From positions 51,076-115,075 of the forward strand of contig JADKEV010000021.1 of assembly GCA_016717855.1 (NCBI GenBank): a stretch of 64,000 bases of DNA, read 5' to 3'. A program made the translations under genes and the position numbers. Positions 51,054-59,351 of this stretch are shown here, piece by piece. Source of the DNA: Betaproteobacteria bacterium. GTDB lineage: Bacteria > Pseudomonadota > Gammaproteobacteria > Burkholderiales > Casimicrobiaceae. The notes beneath the pieces were generated by a model. The model was not told the origin of the DNA. It searched no databases and saw only the letters and a program-made list of their open reading frames with translations. Position 1 is the stretch's first letter; each line of letters opens with the position of its first letter.

Positions 51054-52280
51054 ATGACGCAGCAGCAGGAGCGGGCATCCGGCGCGAGCGTCGGGCCCGC
51101 GGTGGAACCGGACCCGGTTCCGGCGCTGGACATCCTATCCAGGATCACGGCCAGCCTGGCCGGCGAAGACGATCTGGAAGCCCTGCTGGAGCGCTTCCTC
51201 GGGACCATCGTGGTGCTGGCGGGGGCCCGCGGCGGTGCCGTGCGGGTGCTGGCCAACAACGGTCTCGAAATGCGCCTGGTCGGCGCCGTCGGCATGCCGG
51301 CGGACGTGATCCGGCGCGAACTGGTCGTGCGGCACGATTGCGGGATCTGCGGGCAGGCGGCGCACGACGACGAGATCCGGCAGGCGACGGAACTCGCGGT
51401 GTGCCGGCTGCAATGCGGCCATACGTACTTCGGTGCGCATTGCAACCAGGTCGTGGCGGTGCCGTTGAAGCACAAGGGCAAGGTGCTGGGCGTGTACAAC
51501 CTGTTCCTGGACGCCGGGCGGGAATTTGCGCCGGAGCTCCTGGGCTTGCTGCGGGCGATCGGTGAACTGCTGGGGTTGGCGCTGGAGAACGACCGGCTGT
51601 CCCGGGAGAACCTGCGCATGAGCCTGATGAACGAGCGGCAGATGCTGGCCAGCGAAGTGCATGACTCGCTGGCCCAGACCCTGGTCTACATGGGTACCCG
51701 GGTGAGCTTGCTGCGCGACGCCGTGACCGGGCACGACGAAGCGCGCGCCACCACGTATGTCGATGATCTGGAACGCGAAGTCGACAACGCACACTTGAGC
51801 CTGCGCGAACTCCTGACGCACTTTCGGAACCGGATGGATCCGGAAGGACTGTTGCACGCGCTGCAGGGCGTGGTCGCCGAGTTTCGCGACCGGACCGGGG
51901 TGGCGCTCGACTTCGTCAATCATGTCCCGGACCTGGAACTGAAGGTGGAGCAGGAGGTGCAGGTTTTTCACATCGTCCAGGAAGCGCTGGCCAACATCGG
52001 CAGGCACGCCCGCGCGTTGCGCGCGCGTTTGATATTGGACAAGAATGACGGCGTTTATGAGGTTATCATTCAGGATGACGGCGGCGGCATGCCGGCGGTG
52101 GCGCCAGCGTCGGGTGAAGGCGTCCGCGCGCAACGCGGGCACTTCGGCATGAGCATCATGCAGGAGCGCGCCCGGCGCCTGGGTGGGGAGATAACGGTGG
52201 GGCGTTCGGTTGGGGGCAAAGGTACGATGGTGCGGCTGAGATTTCCTGCGGCAAAGACCCGATCGGGGGTGGGTGCGTGA
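51054..52280 (+). CDS. Cytosolic NarX-type sensor histidine kinase with GAF domain
   Basis: A 408-residue kinase without transmembrane segments. A GAF domain at about residues 25-185 has a cysteine-rich loop (RHDCGICGQAAHDDEI, then CRLQCGHTYFGAHC) that could bind an iron-sulfur cluster or haem and sense redox. HisKA_3 phosphoacceptor: ASEVHDSLAQTLVYMGTRVS near residue 204. ATPase: VQEALANIGRHARA, EVIIQDDGGGMP, HFGMSIMQERARRLGG. Start: ATG 51054; a TTG at 51039 is upstream. It overlaps the response regulator by 4 bases and faces soeA. Confidence 0.85.
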   Translation: MTQQQERASGASVGPAVEPDPVPALDILSRITASLAGEDDLEALLERFLGTIVVLAGARGGAVRVLANNGLEMRLVGAVGMPADVIRRELVVRHDCGICGQAAHDDEIRQATELAVCRLQCGHTYFGAHCNQVVAVPLKHKGKVLGVYNLFLDAGREFAPELLGLLRAIGELLGLALENDRLSRENLRMSLMNERQMLASEVHDSLAQTLVYMGTRVSLLRDAVTGHDEARATTYVDDLEREVDNAHLSLRELLTHFRNRMDPEGLLHALQGVVAEFRDRTGVALDFVNHVPDLELKVEQEVQVFHIVQEALANIGRHARALRARLILDKNDGVYEVIIQDDGGGMPAVAPASGEGVRAQRGHFGMSIMQERARRLGGEITVGRSVGGKGTMVRLRFPAAKTRSGVGA

Positions 52281-52936
52281 GCGTGGCGACCGATGTCCGC
52301 GTCCTGCTGATCGATGATCATGCGTTGTGCCGGCGCGGGCTCGCCGAACTGCTTGAGCGGCGGCCCGGGATCACCGTGGCCGGATTCACGGGCGACCCGG
52401 ACGAAGCGTCGCGGATGGTCGCGGCGCTGGCCCCGGACCTCGTCGTCCTCGACCTGCGGATGCCGGACGTCGACGGCCTGACCCTGCTCAAGCGCCTGCG
52501 CGAGGAGGGTTGCAAGGCGGCGGTCCTGATCCTCACGATGAGCGACTCGCAGGACGACCTGGCGCGGGCCCTGCGCGCCGGCGTGCGCGGCTATGTGCTG
52601 AAGAACATGGAACCCGACGATCTGGTTGACGCGATCCAGCGCGTGGCGCGGGGCGAGATGGTGGTGGCGCCGGCGCTGATGCTGAAGCTCGCCAACATGC
52701 TGGATGGGTCGCAGCAGTACCAGTCGCGCGAGAGCCTGATGGTGTCGCTGACCGAGCGCGAGCGGGAGATCCTCACGCACCTGGCGCGCGGCGAAAGCAA
52801 CAAGGCGATCGCGCGCGAGCTCGACATCAGTCACGACACGGTCAAGCTGCACGTCCGGCACATCCTGTCGAAATTGAACCTGACCTCCCGCGTCGAAGCG
52901 GCGATCTTCGCCGTCGAGCACCGCATCGCGCCATAG
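52277..52936 (+). CDS. NarL/FixJ-type response regulator
   Basis: A 219-residue regulator: receiver VRVLLIDDHALCRRGLAELL with phosphoacceptor Asp in PDLVVLDLRMPDVDG near residue 57 and Lys near 110 (RGYVLKNMEPDDL), then LuxR-type HTH SLTEREREILTHLARGESNK, AIARELDISHDTVKLHVRHI. GTG start at 52277 overlaps the kinase stop. By position it should control soeABC and perhaps the convergent cbbM, but that is inference. The 3' end meets the cbbM 3' end. Confidence 0.85.
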   Translation: MSVATDVRVLLIDDHALCRRGLAELLERRPGITVAGFTGDPDEASRMVAALAPDLVVLDLRMPDVDGLTLLKRLREEGCKAAVLILTMSDSQDDLARALRAGVRGYVLKNMEPDDLVDAIQRVARGEMVVAPALMLKLANMLDGSQQYQSRESLMVSLTEREREILTHLARGESNKAIARELDISHDTVKLHVRHILSKLNLTSRVEAAIFAVEHRIAP

Positions 52937-52943
52937 CAGCCTG

Positions 52944-54360
52944 TCAGACTAGATTCGCGCCAGGCTCCGCGTCCCGGCCGCCGCCGTCCCCGACTACACC
53001 CAGCTTCCGCGCCAGCCCGGAACAGCCGGTCCGCATCACCCGGAAACGACTCAGCGCGGGCGAACTCGCGGTGTTCCCGGGCCCACTCGATCGGGTCGGC
53101 GCCCGCCTTCCAGCATTCGTAGGCCTGGCGCAGCGATATCGCGCCGGCCGCCGGGCTGTCGAGGTGCCCGTAGGCGCCGCCGCCGGCGGTGTTGATCACG
53201 TTGCCGTGCCCCAGGTTCTGGAAGAAGCCGGGCAGGCGCAGTGCGTTCATGCCGCCGGAGATGATCGGCGTGGTCGGCTTCATCCCGTACCACTCCTGGT
53301 GATACGCCGGGCCGGTGTAGCTGTCGCGCTCGATCACGTAGGCGATCGCGCGATCATCGTGGCCGCCCTCCATCTTGCCGAAGCCCATCGTGCCCACGTG
53401 GATGCCGGATGCGCCCTGCAGCCGGGACATCTTGGCCAGCACATAGGCGTCATACCCGCGCCTGGCGCTGGGCGAGGTGATCATCCCGTGGCCGGCGCGG
53501 TGATAGTGCAGGTACTGGTTCGGGTACTGACGCCGCGCCGTCGTCACCGCGCCCGGCCCGCCCACGAAGCCGTCGACCAGGAAGGCCAGCTTGTCGGCGT
53601 CGGGGCCGAACGCGGCCAGCGCGAAGTCGGCGCGCGCGCACATTTCATAATGGTCGTCGGCGGTGATGTTCATCGAGAACAGCTTGGCCTCGCCGGTCTC
53701 GTCCATCGCCCGGCGCATCGCGTCGACCACCAGCGGAATCGTCTCGCGCATCGGCGCGAAGACCTGGTTGCCCTGCGGCTCGTCGTTCTTGATGAAGTCG
53801 CCGCCCAGCCAGAACTGGTAGGCGGCTTCCGCAAACGGCCTGGGCCGCAGCCCCAGCTTGGGCTTGATGATCGTGCCCGAGATGTAGCCGCCATCGCGGA
53901 CCGGGCGGCCCAGGATGCGCCACAGGTCGGAAATGTCCTTGGCCGGCCCATCGAAGAGCTGGATCGCGCGCGGCGGCATGAAGAAGTCGTACATCTTCGC
54001 GTGCTCGATGTCGCCCATGCCCTGGTTGTTGCCGATCGCCAGGGTCAGGAACGACACCAGCATCATCCGGCCATCGGTGATGTTGCGGTCGAACAGTTCC
54101 AGCGGATAGGCGATCCGCAGCTCTTCGGAGGATTCGTCGATCAGGTACACCAGCGCGTCGACGCCCCGGGTGAAATCGTCGGTCGTGCTGACTTCCACGT
54201 TGGTGCCGGTGGAGGACTCGGCGGCGAAGTGCGCCGCCGCTTCCAGGTAGCGATGGCCGGCCTTGGGCTTCATCTTGTAGGCCACCAGGATGTGCCCGCC
54301 GCCCTGGATGAGCGCGGCTTCGGTGAGGCTCAAATCGGCGTAACGATGGGACTGGTCCAT
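52944..54360 (-). CDS. cbbM: RubisCO form II large subunit, C-terminus damaged
   Basis: Form II RubisCO, about 460 residues: MDQSHRYADLSLTEAALIQG, SGTIIKPKLGLRPRPFAEAA (catalytic Lys), WLGGDFIKNDEPQGNQVFAP (the GGDFIKNDE site with the Lys that is carbamylated), GYDAYVLAKMSRLQGASGIH, HVGTMGFGKMEGG. It fixes CO2 to RuBP. At residue 440 or so the frame departs (LFRAGAEAGCSRG for LFPGWRGKLGV): two one-base losses, TTCC[C]GGG and GCG[G]GAAG. The restored reading ends at 52944, clear of the regulator; as given the frame runs to 52831. Start 54360 has GGAG upstream. Confidence 0.9.
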
Positions 54361-54487
54361 GCGGGGATCTCCGTAGGTCGCGTTGGTGACCCGTCCGGCG
54401 CCATGCATCCGTTCCGGCGCGGCGGGCGATGAACGCGACTATACGAAGTTCAGCGCATCAGCAATAATCACAAATTCTGACCTAGCG

Positions 54488-54503
54488 ATCAGATTTGTCT
54501 GAT
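54488..54503. promoter_or_regulatory. Palindrome in the cbbM upstream region
   Basis: ATCAGA-N4-TCTGAT, a perfect 6-bp inverted repeat, lies between the cbbR end (54536) and cbbM start (54360), with TCAG...CTGA nearby (about 54455-54480, AT-rich). LysR-type regulators bind such inverted repeats; CbbR is the expected ligand. Confidence 0.5.
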
Positions 54504-54535
54504 GAGTGCGCGGGATGCGCGAGGCGCCGCCGGCT

Positions 54536-55447
54536 TCACGCCCAGCTGTCGATGAGCGCGCCGCCCTGTTCGATCAGGAATGCCTTGAAGGACTTGGCCG
54601 CCGGCGACAGCTTCTTCTGGCGCAGGTGTGTCACATACCAGTTGCCGACAATGGGCAGGCCGATGACGTCGACCAGCGCGAGATGTCCGGCCGCGAGCTC
54701 GTGGCGGACCGTGCGCAGCGACAGAAAGGAAAGGCCCATGCCGGCCATCACGGCCTGCTTGATGGTCTCGTTGCTGGGCATTTCCATCGCCGCGCGCAGC
54801 GGCACGTCATGCTGCGCGAACAGGCGCTCCATCGCGGCCCGGGTGCCCGAGCCCTGCTCGCGCACGACGAAGGCGCAGTCGCGGAGCAGGCCGAACTGCG
54901 CCCGCTTGCGGCGCGACAGCGGATGGTCGGGAGCGCAGACGATGCCCATCGGGTTGGTGGCGAAGGCCGTGGCCTCGCAGTCCAGCGTCTGCGGCGCGCG
55001 GCCCATGATCACCAGGTCCACTTCGTTGCGCGAGAGCATGCCCAGGATGGCCTCGCGATTCTCTATCCGCAGCGAGACGTCGATCCCCGGCAGCAGCTTC
55101 GAGAATTGTACCAACAGCATGGGCACGAAGTACTTGGCGGTGCTGACCACGGCCAGCTCGATGCGTCCCTTCTTCATCCCCGCATAGTCCGCCATCGCCG
55201 CTTCCAGGTCCTTGAAATTGCCCACCGCGGCGATCGCGTGGGTCAGGAATTCCTGCCCGGCGGCGGTGAGCCGGATGTTGCGCCCGGCCGGTTCGATCAG
55301 GGGCACGCCGAACGCGTCCTCGAGCTGGCGGATCTGCATGGACACGGCAGGCTGCGTCACGAACAGCCGTTCGGCCGCCTTGGAGACGGACCTGTCGCGG
55401 GCGACTTCGATGAAGGTCAGGACTTGCTTGATCGTGTAGTTGCGCAT
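54536..55447 (-). CDS. cbbR: LysR-type regulator CbbR
   Basis: A 303-residue LysR regulator: HTH TIKQVLTFIEVARDRSVSKA, AERLFVTQPAVSMQIRQLED; linker; LysR substrate domain with FSKLLPGIDVSLRIENREAI, MGRAPQTLDCEATAFATNPM and FVVREQGSGTRAAMERLFAQ (CbbR-like). It activates RubisCO operons in response to NADPH or metabolites in known systems. It is encoded upstream of cbbM on the same strand, instead of divergent as in many organisms, and divergent from fructose bisphosphatase. Start 55447 is chosen by homology. Confidence 0.88.
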   Translation of the reverse strand: MRNYTIKQVLTFIEVARDRSVSKAAERLFVTQPAVSMQIRQLEDAFGVPLIEPAGRNIRLTAAGQEFLTHAIAAVGNFKDLEAAMADYAGMKKGRIELAVVSTAKYFVPMLLVQFSKLLPGIDVSLRIENREAILGMLSRNEVDLVIMGRAPQTLDCEATAFATNPMGIVCAPDHPLSRRKRAQFGLLRDCAFVVREQGSGTRAAMERLFAQHDVPLRAAMEMPSNETIKQAVMAGMGLSFLSLRTVRHELAAGHLALVDVIGLPIVGNWYVTHLRQKKLSPAAKSFKAFLIEQGGALIDSWA

Positions 55448-55574
55448 CGTCTTGGGGTTCTCCGACAAATCAGGAGAAACTGATGATTGGCAGAAAGGAT
55501 GTGATTGGGTTTTGGACGCCCGAAGTACATGCGCATGGGCTCGCGCGCCCCCCGCCCCCGCCCCGAGAACCGCC

Positions 55575-56678
55575 ATGCCCCTGTCTCATCGTTCCACCCT
55601 GACCCAATTCCTGATCGAGGAGCGCCGCCGCTTCCCCGGCGCCAGCGGGGATTTCAACAGCCTGATCCTGGACGTGGCGCTGGCCTGCAAGGCGATCGCC
55701 CGGGTCGTCGCCTTTGGCGAACTCGGCGGCGTGCTGGGAAACCACGGCGCGGACGGCGACGGCAACGGCGGCACCGTGAACGTGCAGGGCGAAACGCAGA
55801 AGAAGCTCGACGTGCTCAGCAACAACGTCTTCATCCGCCGGACCGAGTGGAGCGGCCACCTGGCCGGCATGGCGTCCGAGGAAATGGACGGGCCGTACCA
55901 GATCCCCGCGCAATACCCGCGCGGGAAATACCTGCTGGTGTTCGACCCGCTCGACGGCTCGTCCAACATCGACGTGAACATGTCGGTGGGCAGCATCTTC
56001 TCGATCCTGCGCGCGCCGCCGGAACTGGCCGACAGCGGGCGCGACGCCGTCGAAGCGGACTTCCTGCAGCCGGGCACGCGGCAGGTCGCCGCCGGCTACG
56101 CGTTGTACGGGCCGAGCACCATGCTGGTCCTGACGGTGGGCAACGGCGTCAGCGGCTTCACGCTGGATCCGAACATGGGCGAATTCATGCTCACGCACCC
56201 CTCCATCGTGGTTCCGGCCGACACGCAGGAGTTCGCGATCAATGCCTCCAACAGCCGCTTCTGGGAGGCCCCGGTCAAGCGCTATGTCGACGAGTGCCTG
56301 GCGGGCAGGACCGGCGCGCGCGGCAAGGACTTCAACATGCGCTGGATCGCCTCGATGGTGGCCGAGGCGCACCGGATCCTGATGCGCGGCGGGGTGTTCC
56401 TGTACCCGCGCGACACCAGGGACCCGCAGAAGCCCGGGCGGCTGCGGCTGCTGTACGAGGCCAACCCGGTCGGCTTCATCGTCGAGCAGGCAGGCGGGCG
56501 CGCGAGCACGGGCCGCGAGCCGGTGCTGGCCAGGCAGCCGGCGTCGCTGCACCAGCGCGTCGGATTCGTGTTCGGCTCGAAGAACGAAGTCGAGCGCATC
56601 GAGCGCTACCACACCGAGCCCGCGCCGCGCGCGATCGACAATCCGCTGTTCGCCGAACGCAGCCTGTTCCGGGATTGA
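55575..56678 (+). CDS. fbp: Fructose-1,6-bisphosphatase class I
   Basis: A 367-residue FBPase: FNSLILDVALACKAIARVVA, NVQGETQKKLDVLSNNVFIR, LVFDPLDGSSNIDVNMSVGS (metal-binding DPLDGSSN), SMVAEAHRILMRGGVFLYPR, LLYEANPVGFIVEQAGGRAS. It hydrolyses fructose 1,6-bisphosphate in the Calvin cycle and gluconeogenesis. Start 55575 follows the homology. It is divergent from cbbR and followed 58 bases later by phosphoribulokinase, as in cbb operons. The frame is intact, unlike its neighbours. Confidence 0.9.
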   Translation: MPLSHRSTLTQFLIEERRRFPGASGDFNSLILDVALACKAIARVVAFGELGGVLGNHGADGDGNGGTVNVQGETQKKLDVLSNNVFIRRTEWSGHLAGMASEEMDGPYQIPAQYPRGKYLLVFDPLDGSSNIDVNMSVGSIFSILRAPPELADSGRDAVEADFLQPGTRQVAAGYALYGPSTMLVLTVGNGVSGFTLDPNMGEFMLTHPSIVVPADTQEFAINASNSRFWEAPVKRYVDECLAGRTGARGKDFNMRWIASMVAEAHRILMRGGVFLYPRDTRDPQKPGRLRLLYEANPVGFIVEQAGGRASTGREPVLARQPASLHQRVGFVFGSKNEVERIERYHTEPAPRAIDNPLFAERSLFRD

Positions 56679-56736
56679 ACGCGCCCGGATCCCGCGCCGC
56701 AGTGCAGACCATTCAAGTTCACGAGGTAAGGCCATC

Positions 56737-57623
56737 ATGTCGGAACGCCATCCCATCATTTCCATCACCGGATCGTCGGGCGCGGGGACCACGTCGGTCA
56801 CGCGCACGTTCGAGAACATCTTTCGCCGCGAAGGCGTCCGCGCCGCGGTCGTCGAGGGCGACAGCTTCCATCGCTACGACCGGCTGGAGATGAAAGAAGG
56901 CGGCCAGCGAGGCCGCGGGCAACAAGAACTTCAGCCATTTCGGTCCCGAGAACAACCTGTTCGCCGAACTCGCGGAGTTGTTTCGTTCCTACGGCGAAAC
57001 CGGGACCGGGATGCGGCGCAAGTATCTGCACGATACCGACGAAGCGGCCCCGTACGGACAGGAACCGGGCACCTTCACCGCATGGGAGGCCCTGCCGGCC
57101 GACACCGACTTGCTGTTCTACGAAGGCCTGCACGGCGGGGTGGTCACGCCCGAAGCCGACATCGCCCGGCACCCGGACCTGCTGGTCGCGTGGTGCCCGT
57201 GATCAACCTCAGTGGATACAGAAACTCTGGCGCGACAAGTCAAGCGCGGCTATTCGACCGAGGCGGTGACCGACACCATCCTTCGTCGGATGCCGGATTA
57301 CGTCAACTACATCTGCCCGCAGTTCGCACACCCATGTGAACTTCCAGCGCGTGCCGATGGTGGACACCAGCAACCCGTTCATCGCCCGCGACATTCCCAG
57401 CGCCGACGAGAGCATGGTCGTGATCCGCTTCGCCAACCCCAAGGGCATCGACTTCCAGTACCTGCGCAGCATGATCCACGATTCGTTCATGTCCCGCGCC
57501 AACACCATCGCGGTGCCTGGCGGCAAGATGGAACTGGCCATGCAGCTGATCTTCACGCCGTTCATCTGGCGGATGATGGAGCGCCGCAAGCGCGCTTGCG
57601 GCTTGAAATGGCTGGTGGTATGA
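56737..57623 (+). pseudogene. prk: Phosphoribulokinase with several frameshifts
   Basis: From ATG 56737 the frame gives MSERHPIISITGSSGAGTTS (P-loop) and VVEGDSFHRYDRLEMKE, then breaks near 56900. Other frames continue NKNFSHFGPENNLFAELAEL, YLHDTDEAAPYGQEPGTFTA, FYEGLHGGVVTPEADIARHP; then RGYSTEAVTDTILRRMPDYV; then NFQRVPMVDTSNPFIARDIP through MMERRKRACG to a stop at 57623. At least five small losses occur (about 56900, 57190, 57213, 57240, 57331), several of them single bases. Restored, it is a normal class I phosphoribulokinase of about 295 residues, making RuBP for cbbM. Confidence 0.88.
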
Positions 57624-57754
57624 GCCGCCCCGATGCCATGGCTCTCGGGCGGGAAGGTTGACACCGCCGCATCGGCAACGCAGACTTCGCTGACGCGTGG
57701 CAGGCGGCAAGGATGACAGGGGCCGGGCTGCCGCCGCGGGATCGGGAGAGTGCA

Positions 57755-58881
57755 GTGAGATCAGCGTTGATTGCGGCATTGTCCGCGGCATTGTTCGCGT
57801 TCGCCGGGACGAGCATCGCGGCGCCTTATCCATGTCCGCCGGCGCTCAATGATTCGACGGTCGCCTGCACCTTTGCCTCGCCCGGCGGCACCACGACATT
57901 TGAGGTCAACGTCACGGCGAACGCCAGCGCGAACGAACTGACCAATGCATTCTTGTCGCTGGACATGACCCTGGATACGCAACCCTGCGACAGCAGGCCG
58001 ACGATCATCATCCCGCCCAGCACTTCGGGGCAGCTCAGCGGCAGTTGCCGATTCACCGTGACCTCGAAGCAGCCGGTCACCCTCCTGGCCCTGGCGCAAA
58101 GCCAGGACACGCTGGAAGCCTCCATCACGCTCGAAGCAACCAGCGTTGCCTTCGTGCCCGAGTACGCGCTGACGGTGTCGACGGTCGGCAACGGGACGGT
58201 TGCCTCGACCGACGGCCGGGTCAATTGCGGCTATGACTGTGCGGTGGTCTATACCGCCGACACGCGGATCACATTGATAGCCAGTGCGGCGGCCGGTTCG
58301 GTGTTCGGCGGCTGGCAGGCGCCTGCGACGCGGTCGCGACGACCTGCACGGTGACCATGAGCGCGTCGCATCACGTAACGGCGATCTTTGTCCTCGAAAC
58401 CACGCCGACTGTCGTGGAGTTCTACAACGCCGCTCTGGACCACTACTTCATTACGGCCGAGCCCGCCGAGGCCGCCGCGATCGACGCGGGAAGCGCCGGG
58501 CCGGGATGGTCGCGCACCGGGCTGTCCTTCAAGCAGGGTGGCGACACGCCGGTGTGTCGCTACTACGGAAGCGTGTCGCCCGGCCCGAATTCGCATTTCT
58601 ACTCCGCCTTTGCCGGGGAATGCAGTCTGCTGGCGCAACTGGAAGCAACGACCCCGGATGCCCAGCGACGGTGGAATTCCGAAGGCTTCGGCTTCGCGAC
58701 CAGCCTGCCATTGAACGGGGGTTGTCAAACGGGAACGGTGCCTGTTCATCGCGCGTACAACAACGGCTTCCTGCTGGCCAAAGACGCCAACCATCGCTTT
58801 TCCACCGACGCGGCCGCGATCCAGCAAGTTCTGGCGCGGGGCTGGATCTACGAGGGCGTCGCGATGTGCGCGCCGCAGTGA
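57755..58881 (+). pseudogene. Secreted protein with InlB-like repeat and C-terminal DUF5648, one frameshift
   Basis: GTG start at 57755 with GGGAGAG five bases upstream opens a signal peptide (RSALIAALSAALFAFAGTSI). An N-terminal beta domain is followed by a bacterial repeat domain (YALTVSTVGNGTVASTDGRV, NCGYDCAVVYTADTRITLIA, FGGW). One G is then missing at about 58319 (GGCAGGCGCC for GGCAGGGCGCC). The next frame gives CTVTMSASHHVTAIF and a DUF5648 lectin-like domain: VVEFYNAALDHYFITAEPAE, AAAIDAGSAGPGW, FYSAFAGECSLL, ending GWIYEGVAMCAPQ. It is probably one exported or cell-surface protein of about 375 residues. A second DUF5648 protein is at 62066. Confidence 0.8.
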
Positions 58882-58988
58882 CGGCTGCCGGGTAAGCGTA
58901 TCGGGAAATCCACCCCTCCTGGCGAGAGTCGATTCGTCGGGCTGGGTGAGTGGATGAGGAGATGGGCCGTGACCGGGAGGCACGCCGT

Positions 58989-59210
58989 TCATTCCGGTTG
59001 CGGCGCCGCCGCCGTGGCGGCCCGTGCCAACTCCAACGCGAGGCAGGCCAGCAACTGCTCGCCTGTATTGAACTCATGGCGTCGCCCGCTGATGACATGC
59101 TCGAGTTGCCCGCTCACCGCCGGCATGTCTTCAGCGCGAACCTGTGTGGTGGGCGTGTGCAGCCGTAGCGCGTAGATGCAGGCATTGGGAAAGGGGGAGG
59201 GTTGATTCAT
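58989..59210 (-). CDS. Small protein of unknown function
   Basis: A 73-residue protein (start MNQPSPFPNACIYALRLHTP, end ALELARAATAAAPQPE) with GGAGAC seven bases upstream. No signal peptide or membrane segment; one cysteine pair (NACIY, LLACLAL). No family recognised. Its start faces the winged-helix regulator across a 142-base gap that holds a 78-bp element also found before the other minus-strand gene at 63889. That shared element supports it being a real, regulated gene. Confidence 0.6.
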   Translation of the reverse strand: MNQPSPFPNACIYALRLHTPTTQVRAEDMPAVSGQLEHVISGRRHEFNTGEQLLACLALELARAATAAAPQPE

Positions 59211-59222
59211 GTCGTGTCTCCG

Positions 59223-59300
59223 TGGGGTTTCGATGTGCGCCAGTGTGGCCGCCGGCGGAGCCCATGTCGTCAGGGACCGGTTTGTTTTCGGTCAGGTTTG
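59223..59300. promoter_or_regulatory. 78-bp conserved upstream element, copy 1
   Basis: TGGGGTTTCGA ... GCCAGTGTGGCCG ... GTCGTCAGG ... GTTTGTTTTCGGTCAGGTTTG. It aligns without gaps to 63913-63990 (about 61 of 78 bases identical) and lies between a minus-strand gene start and the divergent regulator. It probably holds the promoter and binding sites of that regulator. Confidence 0.6.
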
Positions 59301-59351
59301 CTCTCGCCTGTCCCGCGCTGAGCGCCCCGCGCCGCCGGCAGGAAGGCGCAC

